Assembly: GCA_001792895.1 (NCBI GenBank)
Contig: MARA01000011.1
Span: 1,178,001 to 1,242,000 of the forward strand
Origin: Lentinus brumalis
Lineage: Eukaryota > Basidiomycota > Agaricomycetes > Polyporales > Polyporaceae
Reading direction: 5' to 3'
DNA length: 64,000 nt
Of this stretch, positions 36,361-48,009 are shown in pieces. A model generated the notes under the pieces. It saw only the letters and a program-made list of their open reading frames with translations, was not told the DNA's origin and made no database searches. The number at the start of each line of letters is the position of its first letter. Positions within the stretch are counted from its first letter, which is position 1. The position numbers and the translations under genes are program-made.

Positions 36361-37904
36361 ATGCAGCCCTTCTCCTCCCAGTTCCTCCCCTCGTCGTTCC
36401 GTTCGACATACTCGATGGACTCCTCTTCCTCGAGTTCCCCGCCCTTCGGCGTCGACCCGAGTCCAATGGGCTCGCCCTACGAGGTCTCAGAGGCCGACCT
36501 CCGCAACTCCACCGTCAACAGCGCCGGTCCACAGCCGTACCCGTCCGAGCAGTACTCGCAGTCGTGGTCCCAGGTCGCGGAGCAGTCGCACTCGCAGTAC
36601 GCAGACTCTTACTCTTCTCCCCCCTACGACCTGCCGCCGCCCGCCTCCGCGTCCACCTCGGCGGACGGTCCCTACGCGCCCTCTGCAGTCAAGGCAGAGA
36701 ACCACATCGAGCCATACGCTGCCGCCATGTACATGTCGAATTACGCCGACCACCTCCAGTCCCCGAACCATTCCCCGGAGCAGCACCAGCATTCTCCGCC
36801 GTTTTCGTACTCGCTCCCCCAGTACCACTCCGTCTCCCCGCCGCAACAGCCCATGTCCTACGCGTACGGCCCCGACGGCCAGCCGCAAGCGAGCGGCTCC
36901 TCCGAGGTGGCTAACATGACTTCGTATATGCTTGCGGCCCCCGGCACACAGCTGCAGTACCCGGACTACGCCGCCGACAGCGAGGTTCCCCGATACGTCC
37001 ACCCCGCACAGGTTTCGCCCGCTATTTCTCCCAGTTCGCCCTTTGCGCGGTTGCAGGACGGTCAGAGCCTCGATCCGCGGTTCACCATCAACGACGCACT
37101 GCAGACGATGAACGGCGGCCCCAGCGACCCGAGTCCGTCGGACGAGTTCGAGTTCGACAGCAGCGGCAGTGTCAGTGGCGGCGACTCGCCCTTTATCCCT
37201 AGCGCGTCCGCGCCTATCCCGGTTCCGGCGGGTGGTTCAGAGCGCAAGCGGCAGCGCTCGATCAGCTACACGAGCTCGTCCGACGACGACTTTTCCGGGA
37301 GCCTCGACTCGGACCACGACGACGACGACGACGACTTTGTGCAGGGCTCGTCCACGCGCTCGCGGCGGCGCCAAGACCCGGAGTTCATGCCTGGGATGGG
37401 CAGCCCGTCGACCTCGATCGGCTCCGGCTCGATGTCCGTGGGTGGTCGCCGGCTCGCGCCTCCGGTCCCCGTGCCCAACCTCACGAAAAAGAGCCGTGGC
37501 CGGAGGGTGCCGACTGCGCAACAGGTCGTGTCCGAGGGACTGTGCAAAAGGTGTGTGTGGAGACGTCATTGCGCCTGCCGCCGCGGGTCATCTCGCACGA
37601 GATTTCGGCCGCTAATGCGTTCTGCTTCCTCAGCGCGGGTACATGTGCAAGGTGACTGGTTGCGGGAAGTGCTTCGCGCGCGGCGAGCACCTCAAGCGGC
37701 ATGTTCGGAGCATCCACACGAACGAGAAGCGTGAGTGGTCTGTAGTCCGTTTTTGGCGGCGCGGTGCTAATGGCTTGTCGATCTCTGCTAGCGCACAAGT
37801 GCCCCTACCCGGGGTGCGGCAAGGACTTCTCCCGGCATGACAACCTCGGCCAGCACATGCGCGTGCACAAGGGCTTTGCTGCGCCCAAGACTGGCCGGCC
37901 GTGA
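36361..37904 (+). CDS. C2H2 zinc-finger transcription factor
   Basis: Fungal transcription factor with a long Ser/Pro/Tyr/Gln-rich N-terminus ([17 protein letters not shown], many QSP and YPSEQYSQSW-like patches) typical of activation regions, an acidic run (DHDDDDDDF), a basic segment KKSRGRRVPTAQQVV, and two adjacent C-terminal C2H2 fingers: YMCKVTGCGKCFARGEHLKRH and HKCPYPGCGKDFSRHDNLGQH, joined by the canonical TNEKxH linker type (HTNEKR then PHKCPYPGC). Introns of about 75 and 60 nt lie before each finger. It ends AAPKTGRP at 37904. Paired C-terminal fingers of this type are seen in stress regulators such as Msn2/Msn4/Seb1, so a stress role is possible but unproven. A splice acceptor-like CCAG directly before the ATG suggests a 5'-UTR intron. 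Confidence 0.85.
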
Positions 37905-39240
37905 GCCGGCTCGACGTGTATGGCTGGCGGCCATCCTCCATCCACGTCGACGTCCACATCGACCTGCGCTTTCCCCGTTCGTGTTTTTGTTTCTCAGGGT
38001 TCAGCGTTGGGTTAGACGGGGCCGCCGGCCGGCGTCCCCGCATCACGCCTTTTACGATTCGCGACGACCTCTTTTCGTTCCTTCTGTTCGCTCGTCATCA
38101 CCGTTGGAGTTTCTGTCTCTTCGCCTCGGGCCTCGCTTATGCCCTCCTCCCCCTCCCCTTGCCCCTTTCCGCGCTCGCGGGTTAATTGGGTCCAGGTCTT
38201 GGTCTCTTGGTCTTTAATCGTTTGGCGATCATTATTCCCAGTCACACATCGTTAGTCCGCTCCGTTCCGTCCCTCGGGTTCTTTGGCGTTTCCTTGTTGT
38301 ACATCTCCACTCCCCTTCCCTCCTCCCCCCCTCATCCCCCATTTCGTTCCCACGTCCCGATCCCAATGGACCTTGTGTATCATGTGCTCTTGCCTGCCTG
38401 TATCGCTTATCCCCCGGCCCCGCTCCTGCTGTATTCATATCACTAAGTATCATATCCGTACCCAGTACCCGTACCCGTACCAGTAGCAGTATCCCACCGT
38501 ATCCATCCATATTCGTATCCTATGTGCATTACTGCATGACACGCCCGCGTCATGCAATATGGTTATCCCCCAGAATATCATCACCGCATACAGTAACAGT
38601 AACACATGCCGTACGTGGGAGTCACCAGCCGCTAGTCCTAGTCCCAAGTCATGCAGTCATGGGCCGAGTCCAAGGCCGAGTCGGTGCCGCTGTTGACTCG
38701 GAGACTGGAGTTCCAGAGCGCCACGCCGACGCCGACGCCGACGGCAGCCACCGACGCTCGCGCTAGCTCTGTTGGGGCTTGGCTGGGGCGTACGTGCGTG
38801 CGACGTGCGTGCGTGCCCGGACCTACGCTGCTGCTGCATATGGCGAGTCGCTCCCCGGCGCTGCAGACATCGCAAAGCCCAGGCATCAATCATCCTGCGG
38901 CGTCGCGCGCGGCCATTCGTAGCCAGGTGTGGTGTACGCGATATTATTCTCCCCCGCCGAGTACCGAGTACTAGAGTACTAGTGCACAGTGGGCCACGGA
39001 GAATCAGATGCCTGCGCGAGGTCCCACCTGCACCCCATGGCCAATAGCACCACCCCGAGCTATCGCCCGCCCGGACGGTGTGACACTTTCTTGGAAAATC
39101 CTGCAGGGCCTTGGAGATCGAGGGCGTCGACTCGGCGTGCACAGCCCATTGACACGATTACACAATTACTGTACACAATTGGCAAAGATACAGAGATACA
39201 GAGCATCAGAGATGAGCCGTGCCGTGGGTTCGCGCTTACC

Positions 39241-39272
39241 GCCGCTCGCCGCTCGCCGCTCGCCGCTCGTCG
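39241..39272. repeat. 7-bp tandem repeat (GCCGCTC)n
   Basis: Four near-perfect copies of GCCGCTC followed by degenerate copies, in non-coding DNA. Confidence 0.85.
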
Positions 39273-39663
39273 CTCGCTGCGCCTCAACCTCCCCCCCAGC
39301 TGGTCCAGGCGCAAGGTCGAGCCAGTCCATTCGAGTCCCGACGGGACGCGCGGGGGCGGGGAACTCCGCGACGCCCATTGAGGCAGACAACAAGGAGGTC
39401 CGAGCCGGGCCCGGTCCCCGGGTGGGATTAGCCACATACAGCCTCCGAGCGACCAAGAGGACCGAGAGACCGCGAGTTACTGTTGCGGCGAGGGCGCTTA
39501 TGGCGTTCGTTGGGTGATCGAGTGACCCTTGCAGCTTGCTAGACTGGATCGAGGAGGGTGATTTTCCTGCTGCTGCTGCTGCTGCGCAGACAGCCCTCTG
39601 CTGAGCAGGAGTCGGACCCGTTCAGTCAGGCGGAAGCCGGGGTGTCGCCGAGCGCCGCACGTT

Positions 39664-39690
39664 GAACGTCGAACGTCGAACGTCAACCGT
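39664..39690. repeat. 7-bp tandem repeat (GAACGTC)n
   Basis: Three copies of GAACGTC with a partial fourth, directly followed by a diverged inverted element (CCGTTCGAC). In non-coding DNA. Confidence 0.8.
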
Positions 39691-40650
39691 TCGACAGGCC
39701 TCGATTGGCATACAGCACCGCAATGCACGGTGCCACGGTGCTGTGGTTTGACAACCATATACGAATGCGGTCTTCCGCGCTCTGCCATGTACCTCGGTTT
39801 GGTTACTGTGTTGCCGCACGGGGGTTCTGTAGGGGGTGCCTGCGTACCCTAATCGAAGGACGGGGTTAAGGGGGGTTCGCGGAGCCTGTTTTTGTCGTCG
39901 GCGACCCTGTGCGGGGAATTGGTGAGTAGTGGGATACCGGGGAAGGGCAGGATGCTCGTGGATTCTGGTGTGGTTAACGCTGGCCGCTGCGGTGCGCCAT
40001 GACGAGGATACTGGTTGGAGCTTCCTGTGCCAGATGCAGTTCCTCGCGCCATCCATATCGACGCTGTACTGTACCATGCCCGGACTCTGAAGCAACTCGG
40101 TCAGAAGACGTCAGGCCTCCAAAGCTCCACTCCTGAGGCCTAACTGTGGACGATATCGATCAGCGGGCATACATAAGTATTGGAGAATGACAGCACTAGC
40201 CGGCGGCACCTGCACTCGATCACATCAATTATTCCCGATACGGGCGGCTCTCCAATGCTCACCAATCTGAGGACTGCAAATGTACTAGTCGAATGTTTGA
40301 CAGCTTCTGGCACTCACCTTTTGTCCGTGAACCCGGCTCTTGTGACCTGTTATCGTGTCTCACCATTCTACCCGCCATTCACGGCCGAAATGAGGCATAT
40401 AATTATACAGGATGACTTGTGATGCTACAATGCTAGTTCCGAGGAATGGAGCGGCAGATGCTAGACACGGGCACACAAAGGATCGCTTCAGTGTGAGACA
40501 CAGCCCTGCAGAGGACAAGGCTAACTCACGATAGAACGAGGTATGTGCACAGCGGTGGATACGGAGACAAGAGCGGCAGCGGAGCGATGACATATGAGGA
40601 AGGACACAGCCTAGGGTGTGGCGAGGCCATCCACTTGGCGTGCCTCAACG

Positions 40651-41360
40651 CTACGCATCGTCTGTCATGATCGCGAAGAATTCGGCCTCGCTGATTTCGC
40701 CGTCTCCGTCCAGATCGAACTCGTCAATCATGGCTTGCCTGTTACGTCGACGGAACGTTCGTGAGTACGACGACTGTGATAGGTGGGGCGGGGCCGGGCG
40801 GGAGAGAAGGGGGGAAGGCGTCGGATGCCGCGAAATGGAAGGAGCGACCACTTACAACTCATCGTCCTCTAGCCGGTCTCCAATCTCCTTCGCTACCCGG
40901 CGGAGATTCCTCAGACTGATCTTGCCTGTGTTGTCGTCATCGAATAACTGGAAGGCTCTTCGGATCTCTTCCATTGGGTCTCGCGCGAGGATCCGTTCGC
41001 TCACTGCAAATAGCGGCACGAACGGGAAGGCGGGGAGGTCAGCACCCCGCACCATTTCCTGGATATTCCCGGCAAGGATAGAGGCATGTGAGACGCACTG
41101 ATTTTGACGAAATCCTCGAAGTCCATCAACCCATGCCCCGACTTGTCGTGGTCCCGAATAATTTTGAGCACCTCCGCCTTTTTCAGGTCGAATCCTAATG
41201 CCCTCATGGCCACCTTAAGCTCGTGATAGTCGACACATCCGTCCTTGTCCGTATCGAAGAGCTCGAAGGCCTCCTTGATCTCCTGCTTCTGCTCGTCGGA
41301 GAGCTCGGGGCGAGAGTGGGCGCGTCGCTTGGCCTTCTGTGCAGCAGAGGATCCGTACAT
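40651..41360 (-). CDS. CDC31: Centrin (Cdc31-type EF-hand protein)
   Basis: Calcium-binding centrin of the spindle pole body, also found with TREX-2 at nuclear pores. It starts [32 protein letters not shown] (ATG at 41360). EF-hand 1 is [14 protein letters not shown]-hand 2 [16 protein letters not shown]-hand 3 [14 protein letters not shown]-hand 4 [12 protein letters not shown], and the tail is FFAIMTDDA. The signature [17 protein letters not shown] between hands 2 and 3 separates centrin from calmodulin. Hand 2 has an unusual GLMDFED end and hand 3 lacks an acidic residue at the fifth position, so not all sites need bind calcium. Two introns (after DFVKI and after LEDDEL) are supported by GTGCGT and GTAAGT donors. 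The product is about 170 residues, normal. Confidence 0.94.
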
Positions 41361-41792
41361 GTCTCCGATGTGTTCTGTGGTCCAGATAACGCGTAGAGTA
41401 GTTGCGCAGGGTGTGGTAGGGACAGAAGGACACGCGAGAGAGGGGAAGTTGGTGGTTGCAGCGAAACGCGTCGACGCGTCTGACGCCCTCGCTTAGCTGC
41501 AGCGTGTCGTCCACGTGGTGCTATCTCAACCTTAACCTCGTGTGGCCAATCACAAGCGCCCATTTTGTCCCGGATCTTATCTTATCTTACCCCGGACGTT
41601 CCATAAAGCCTGGCCGCGGAGGGTCACTTGGACGGCGTGGTTCGAGTCCCGAGCATGATGATAAGGGCCGCCGTTAGACGTCCATACAGCCTCTTAAGCC
41701 GACCACGAGCACCGCACGAGCTGATACCTCTCGCTCGCCCTCGTCTGTCCGAGTCATAGCCCCGACGAGCCTTTCGCTCTACCAGCATAGCC
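41361..41792. promoter_or_regulatory. Divergent promoter region, centrin / xanthine dioxygenase
   Basis: 432 bp between the start codons of two genes pointing away from each other. No gene fits. No GATA-type cluster or other element could be assigned with confidence. Confidence 0.45.
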
Positions 41793-43270
41793 ATGGCCAT
41801 TGAAGTCGCCCCGCTCCCCGTTCCTCCCACTGCTGATGCCCAGAAGCTCAAGGACTTCGGGAGAGAAGTCAAAGGTGTGAACCCGGGAACATTGTCTCCG
41901 GAGGAGTTCAAGGAAGTCCACGATCTGCTTTACAAGGTAGATCAGATATCCAGTTCTGAGTGAACGAGCTCACTGAGCTCCTGATCAGTACGGTGCGTTG
42001 CTCTTCCGAGATGTCGACCTCACCCCCGAGCAGCAGTACGCCTTGACCAAGGTGCGAACATCTGTAAGTGCTCTTGCCCGTACGTTCTGACGTGCGATAG
42101 GCCTTCGATCCCAGCTCGGAAAGCTATGGCCACGGGAACAACAAGACCGGCGGCGAGAAGAAGTCCATCCTCCACCCCGACCTCAAGACCATTCCCCGAG
42201 TTCCGCAGGTGCAGCTCATCGGCAATGGCAACGTATACAACCACGAGGGATTGGCCGAGGCTATGCTCAAGCACCCTTCCCACACGACCTTCCACAAGAC
42301 CCGCGTCTCCCCCGAGGACGAGGCCAAGGGCTATACACGCTTCTACCGCTGGCACATCGACGCGGCGCTCTATGACCTTTCGCCTCCGAAAGTGACTACG
42401 CTTTACGGCGTGAAGGTTCCGCAAGGCCAGCACCAGACTGTGCGTTATGACGACGGCACGGGTGACGAGCTCGAGGTCCCTCTCGGTACTACTGCGTTTG
42501 TGGACGGCAGGAACATGTTCAATATCCTCCCTCCCGAACTCAAGAGCCTCGCAGTCCGGACTAAAGTCAAGTACGCCCCGCACCCATACGTGTGGATGGC
42601 ACCTGCACACGCTCTCCCTACCGGGCTCGGGATTATGACCGAGGGTTTGGAATTGCCGTATGACGAATTGCCCCCTTGGGAGGAGTCCAAGCTCAAAGTT
42701 CTGCCAGTGGTACGCAGCGCTTCCGTCTTTGCTAAATTATCGCGTGCTTACTATGCTACCTACAGTTGTGGAAGAACCCTGTGACGGGGGAACTGCACTT
42801 CCAAGTCCACCCGTGTGGCGCCTCCGAGCTGCTCATCGATCCCCTTCCGGAAGGCGCAACGCGCGACGGGGCACTCTTCCCAGACGGTGCACATCTGAAG
42901 GACCTCAAGGAGGTGCGCGAACTGCTGTACAAGATGCAGCGTCCAGCGATCGCGCCAAACGTGAGTCCTCCGCTACCTCCATGCGATCACACGACCTGAA
43001 TTCCGTTCTTTCCCACCTCCGCAGTTCGTCTACCCGCACGATTGGTAAGTTTGCTCGATGCCTAAGCTTCTCAGCACTTCCGCGGTGACGGTGCTGATGC
43101 TTCTGTGCAGGAAAGAGAAGGATCTCGTCCTGTTCCACAACCGTGGTGTTCTCCACACCGTGGTCGGGGCATTCACGCAGGACCAGGTTCGGGCGTTCCA
43201 CCAATGCAACCTCGCTGCTTCGGACGACCCGACAGGCCCGACCGCCGAGGATGTGAAGAAATGGGCTTAG
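41793..43270 (+). CDS. xanA: Alpha-ketoglutarate-dependent xanthine dioxygenase
   Basis: Fe(II)/2-oxoglutarate-dependent dioxygenase of the TauD family, like Aspergillus XanA, which hydroxylates xanthine to uric acid and lets fungi use purines as nitrogen source without, or beside, molybdenum xanthine dehydrogenase. The ATG at 41793 gives MAIEVAPLPVPPTADAQKLK. The first core part reads YGALLFRDVDLTPEQQYAL, GNGNVYNHEG; the metal ligands are HxD in YRWHIDAALYD and the distal histidine in NRGVLHTVVGAF. GTTAFVDGRNMF and the fungal XanA block PYDELPPWEESK are present. It ends EDVKKWA at 43270. Five or so short introns interrupt it. Its length of about 370 residues matches the family. Substrate is inferred from family similarity. 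Confidence 0.88.
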
Positions 43271-43711
43271 GAATACGGATGGCTGGTGTAGTTCATACAT
43301 GGGATAGTTCGAACATGCGATGCTGTATGATCGGATGTACCACTACTTGCGTTGTATGGCTTATCGTGGAATACCCATTTGTTCTTGTGGCGGCTCGGTA
43401 TTTTTATTCACGGTGCCGCGATGTCCGGATGCGCAGACATTCCGCGCTGCGCTGCCTGCGCACCGCTCAGCTCAGTGTACTTCATTATCGTTACGTCACG
43501 TGGGCTGCTATGTATACATAGCTACCGGTGCACCGTGCACGTAGCAGTTCGTATCCTCGGGCTGCCACGACACTCTTCACGGATTCTCCTCGGTCTTTAC
43601 TTGCTGTCCCCCTCATTCTGCTTGACATTTGCCTCTTGTCTTGCGACGGCTGGAACGCGCCAGGACAGATCGTCATACGTCAAGCGCCCACTTCGGACTG
43701 CTACAGCAAGC
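43271..43711. other. Intergenic, promoter of the mannosidase gene
   Basis: 441 bp between two genes on the same strand. It holds the dioxygenase 3' end and the mannosidase promoter and leader; nothing else was seen. Confidence 0.4.
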
Positions 43712-46408
43712 ATGGCCTCGGAAGTCGAGCTCCGGAAACGAAACACGCCCAGGTCAACCAAAGCCGACTTGAAGTCCGACGAAAAGGAACAGAAGCCTAA
43801 GGCGGAGGTGAATGTACGTGTATCTCGCGCACCCTTCATCACGATTCATGCACCTGAGACATACGTGCGTTTGCCGTAACAGGCGGACTCGCATGCTCAA
43901 GAGTCCGTGTTCTTCTCTACGGCATTCATCGTCCTTGCAGTACTAGGTGCGGCCGCGGTACTGGTATACTTGGTGCGTGTGCATGTTGCAGGTGCCCGCA
44001 GACGGTCTCCTCATTGCTGGTGGACACGGTGCTCTGTGTAGAACCCCGCGGTAGTCACGGAGACGGTGAATGAATTCTTTGGGTTCGAATGGGATGCGGC
44101 CCCAGTAGAGCCGACGAGGGCTGGCTTCGTTGCGGACGTGGAGAAGAGGGATGCGGTCAAGGCTGCGTTCAGGGTGAGTGCTGCTCTGCATCGGGGCCGG
44201 TCCGCTCGCAGCTAATATCCGCGGAACGCATCAGCACGCATGGCTTGCGTACGGTGAGTCGTAGCCTCGTTCTCCCGATCTCAATCGAGTGCTGACGCGC
44301 GGACTCAGAACGCGATGCTATGGGCGACGACGAGTACCACCCATAAGCCACGAGGGCACCAACCTCACCGAGGCCGGCGGGATCGGGTACACGGTCGTCG
44401 ACTCCATCGACACCATGCTCATCATGGGCCTGCAAGACGAGTACGAGCGCGCCCGGCAGTGGGTCGCGGAGAAGCTCACGTTCGAGCAGGACGCGAACTT
44501 CAACACGTTCGAGGTCAGTACACGTCGCGCGCTCTAGCATCCCGCCCTAACGCGCAACTATACAGACGACGATCCGCGTCCTGGGCGGCCTGCTCTCCGC
44601 ATATGCCCTCACCAATGACTCTCTGTATCTTGACAAGGCGGTGGATCTCGGGGACCGCATCATGCCCGCCTTCGACACGCCCGCACGACTGCCGACGTCG
44701 ATGGTCAACCTCGCGAAACGCCAGGGCGTCCGTGCGGAGGACAACAAGGGCCTCGTCAGCACTGCCGAAATCTCGACTTTGCAGCTCGAGTTCAGGTATC
44801 TTGCCTACTTGACCGATCATGATGAGTACTGGGACGCTGTCGAGAATGTCAGTACTAGTGAGAGTTTTCCGTGGTCGTTGAGGGAGACTGACTATGTCGA
44901 ACAGGTCATGCGAACTATCAGAAGCTCGAGTCTCACAACGGGGCTCGCGTCGATCTTCATGAAGTATGTGTTTCTGTATGATTACACAGCAGGAGTGGTG
45001 ATAACTTGGTTTGTAGCCCTGAAGATGGCCGCTTTGTACTGTCCGCGATCCGTCTTGGCTCACGCGGAGACTCATACTACGAATACCTGCTGTGAGTACG
45101 TCAGCCCTTAGACGAGGTTTATGCTGATTGCCACGTAGGAAACAATACCTGCAAACTGTATGCACCTCCCGCACGAGGTCGAGGCGTGATACTAATGTGC
45201 CAGCAGAATCTAACGGAGCATGTATACCAAGAAGTGAGTGTATCGTTAGTCCCGTTCGTAGTTATCATGACACTGAACACGTCCGGGACAGATGTATAAT
45301 GGCGCGATGGACGGCGTACACGGCCACCTAATAAAGAAAGGCCAGTACTCAAGGATGACCTACACCTCGGAGCTCATCCCAGAGCGCAACCCCCGAGGAG
45401 AAATGTCAGTCCATGCTCCCCACGCTCCCAGCCCCGCCCACCTGCTAACCACCGCCCCCTTCACCCCGCAGCCAATGGCGCCTCATGCCCAAACAAGACC
45501 ACCTCGTCTGCTTCTTCGGAGGCTCGCTCATGCTCGGGGCGGTGACGAGCGGCGCGGTCAGGCACCCCGTCTCGATCCCCCCACGGCCGTCTGAGCTGAC
45601 CCCGCGCGGGAAGCGCGACTGGCAGACGGGCGTGGAGCTCATCGAGACGTGCGTGCAGACGCACGACACCGCGACGGGCCTCGCGCCCGAGATCGTGCAC
45701 TTCCGCATACCGAGCGACAACGTCGTCGGCTCGGGCGTGCCGCAGGACTGGTACATCAAGGGCGCAGAGTACGTTTCTCTTCCCTACCTCGCCCTTTCCC
45801 TCGCCCCCTTTGCCTTTCTTCGTCGGGCGGCTGACGAGAGCTCCTCAACAGGCCTTGGGCCCCCGCGCCGTACGACGCGCGGTACATCCTGCGCCCCGAG
45901 ACCGTTGAGTCGCTGTTCGTCGCGTACCGGCTGACGGGCGACGACAAGTACCGCAGGTACGGGTGGAAGATCTTCCAGGCGATCGAGACGCACTGTCGGA
46001 TCGAGAGCGGCGGGTACGCGAGCATCATCAACGTCGACCAGGTCCCGGTCGTGCACGAAGACAAGATGGAGACGTTCCTCATGGTGTGTTCTGCGTGTTC
46101 GGGTGGGGGTAGGCTATGACAGAGTGTTGACTTCTGGCCGTGCTGCAGAGCGAGACGCTGAAGTACCTGTACCTGCTTTTCGAGGACGACTCGGTCCTTC
46201 CGCTCTCGGGTACGTCCTAGCCCGTCCCTCTCCTGCGCCGTCTCCTTTGGTGCTCATGCTCATGCTTCCTATGCAGAGTGGGTCTTCAACACAGAGGTAC
46301 GCCTTCTCTGCACTCCTGGACCCCCTCGATGTGCACTCTGCTGACCGTTCGTCCTCGCAGGCACACCCACTGCCGATCATCAACGCGGCGCGCAAGGCGA
46401 ACTTCTGA
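43712..46408 (+). CDS. MNS1: ER class I alpha-1,2-mannosidase (GH47)
   Basis: Type II membrane enzyme trimming alpha-1,2-mannose from N-glycans in the ER/Golgi, with roles in glycoprotein quality control. The start MASEVELRKRNTPRS is cytosolic and basic; the signal anchor is FFSTAFIVLAVLGAAAVLVYL. The lumenal catalytic (alpha/alpha)7 domain follows: AFRHAWLAYE, SHEGTNLTEAGGIGYTVVDS, IDTMLIMGL, TFETTIRVLGGLLSAY, STAEISTLQLEFRYL, HLVCFFGGSLMLG, ILRPETVESLFVAYRLTGD, DKMETFLMSETLKYLYLLF, and the calcium-ligand motif FNTEAHPLPI near the end. At least ten small introns are present, many between 50 and 70 nt. The product is about 570 residues, standard for fungal MNS1-type enzymes. Confidence 0.92.
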
Positions 46409-46528
46409 GCCTACGCAGCCGCAGCAGCACGCACGCGCCACACTGTACATATTCTTATACCACTCGACGCTATATATCCTTATTCTCGGCTCCTCCAACC
46501 AGCGATCATCCGTGCCCAGCTGGCAGGA

Positions 46529-46558
46529 CGGGGGACGGGGGACGGGGGACGGGGGACG
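46529..46558. repeat. GGGGGAC tandem repeat, G-quadruplex candidate
   Basis: Four successive runs of four to five G separated by AC, on the plus strand, 120 bp after the mannosidase stop. Four G-runs with 2-nt loops satisfy the usual G-quadruplex pattern in DNA or in the mannosidase 3' UTR. Confidence 0.75.
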
Positions 46559-46606
46559 CCTGCTTCGAGGTTCGCGGACGCAAGTGGCGACGGGCTTTGT
46601 CGTGCG

Positions 46607-46624
46607 CCCCCCCCCCCCCCCCCC
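46607..46624. repeat. Poly-C run of 18
   Basis: Uninterrupted run of 18 C, 49 bp after the G-rich repeat. Homopolymers of this length are also common places for assembly length errors. Confidence 0.9.
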
Positions 46625-47236
46625 AATCATCTGAACGCGAACGTGGACAGAGACTGAGCGCTGAGCACCAACGGACGGCCTGAGCCATTTCTCTGCGGCT
46701 CTCTCAGTCTGTGGCTGCACATGCATGGTGCTTGCGCGGCACGCTCCCAGAGCCGAAACATGTAGATGTAAGTATGCACAGCTGCAGTAGTGGCGCAGTG
46801 TGCTATTCACTGTATCATGATCTCGTTCTGGATTCCTGCTGACATGGAAGCATGCACGGTACATGAGTTGACAAAGATCAGCATAGGGCACTACGGTATC
46901 GTACACAGACACAGACATTCGTGATTCGTTTCATACAATGGATAGAGGAGATTAGGCGACCATAACCTGCACCTAAGGCCTAAGGGAGCGTCGAGGGTGG
47001 GATGGCGGTGGAGAGTCGTGAGGGCCGTTGTTGAGTAAGTAAGTATCGTAGCATCTCGATGCATGTAGGATTATGAGTCCGTGAAAGTCATTCAGTCCTT
47101 CCTCGTTCTTCGAGTTCCATGTGGGTTATCTGTTATAGTACACTTGAGATTGAAGTTCGGGTTTCCATGTTGTGTGTATGCTGATTAGGCAGGCTGTCTG
47201 CGCCTTGTGATGTATCGGTATATGCGTGGCGCGTCT

Positions 47237-48009
47237 TCAGAGCGCGTTCGCGAGAACAGTGGCGTAGGACGGGGGCTCGACGCGCTTCTCGTCCAGCTCG
47301 TCTGCGGAGATGTGCTCCCAGGGCTCGTCGAGCTCTGCCTCGTCGAGGTCGTCCAGCGCGATGACCACAGGCATCCCCGGGACGAGCTCGAACTCCCCGG
47401 CTGCGGAACGGTCGCCTCGGTCAGCGAGGAGTCCGCAAATGGCAGGCACAGGAAACGTAGGGGAGGCTCACCTTTGCTCTTACGCGTCTTGCTGGGCTTG
47501 ACGAGCTGCTCGAGATGCACCCGGACGGGCTCGGCGAGGCCCCGTGCTTGGGCCTCCCGCTCGACGATGTCCGCAATGATCTCCTCCAAGCCCGGGCTGC
47601 TCGGGAACACGTCCCGCTCGTCGCTCTTCTCGTCCACAGCGTCGGACACCAGCCTGGGCTTCGCCCCCGCTCGACCAGCACCGTGGCTTCCCGTACGGAG
47701 CCCCAAGCCTGCCTCAGCGGAGACTGCGTCCGAGCTGTGGGACGCGTTCCGCTCGCGCTCGCGGTCCGCACGCTCCTTGCGCTTCTTGACGCGCTGGCGG
47801 TCGCGCTCGTACGCGCGTTTCGCCTTGAGGACGATGCTCTCGCTCTCGGGCTGCGGGGACGTCGGGGCGGGCTCGGGCTCGGGTTGGGCTGTGGCGGGCG
47901 CCGACGGGGCGGGGCCGGTGGTGATGAGCGGGGAGGCGAGGCCTAGGGACGGGTTGCGGGAGGCACGGCGGGCGCGGAGGGTGGCGGCGGCGGATGTGAA
48001 GACGGGCAT
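47237..48009 (-). CDS. Unknown basic coiled-coil protein
   Basis: Not recognised. The ATG at 48009 starts MPVFTSAAATLRARRASRNPS. Then come a Pro/Glu-rich stretch (QPEPEPAPTSPQPESES), a strongly charged, probably helical segment (YERDRQRVKKRKERADRERER), and a conserved-looking block FPSSPGLEEIIADIVEREAQA followed by HLEQLVKPSKTRKSK. A roughly 75-nt intron (donor GTGAGC) joins GEFELVPGMPVVIALDDLDE and a short acidic end, VLANAL, with the stop at 47237. The good codon bias and clean intron support a real gene of about 230 residues. The last block (ALDDLDEAELDEPWEHIS) looks like an acidic binding tail. It is divergent to the pseudokinase gene. Confidence 0.65.

Larger units (their letters stand above)
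37905..40650. other. Intergenic stretch with short tandem repeats
   Basis: About 2.7 kb without a recognisable gene. It contains a GTACCC-rich stretch (about 38459-38483), a 7-bp GCCGCTC array (39241-39272) and a 7-bp CGAACGT array (39664-39690). Open frames of up to 170 codons on both strands lack motifs. The right end contains the centrin transcript end. Confidence 0.45.
46409..47236. other. Intergenic with G-rich and poly-C tracts
   Basis: About 830 bp between convergent genes. No coding region was recognised. Near its left end lie a (GGGGGAC)n stretch and an 18-C run (listed separately). Confidence 0.5.

Noticed and set aside
35961..36914. Open frame of 317 codons upstream of and overlapping the C2H2 factor
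   Set aside because: It is rich in Pro/Leu/Arg and is the frame-shifted shadow of the Ser/Pro-coding sequence of the transcription factor, whose own frame has clear zinc fingers.
41625..41660. Sequence GGTTCGAGTCCCG resembling a tRNA T-arm
   Set aside because: The T-stem does not pair at its third position and no acceptor, D or anticodon stems fit around it.
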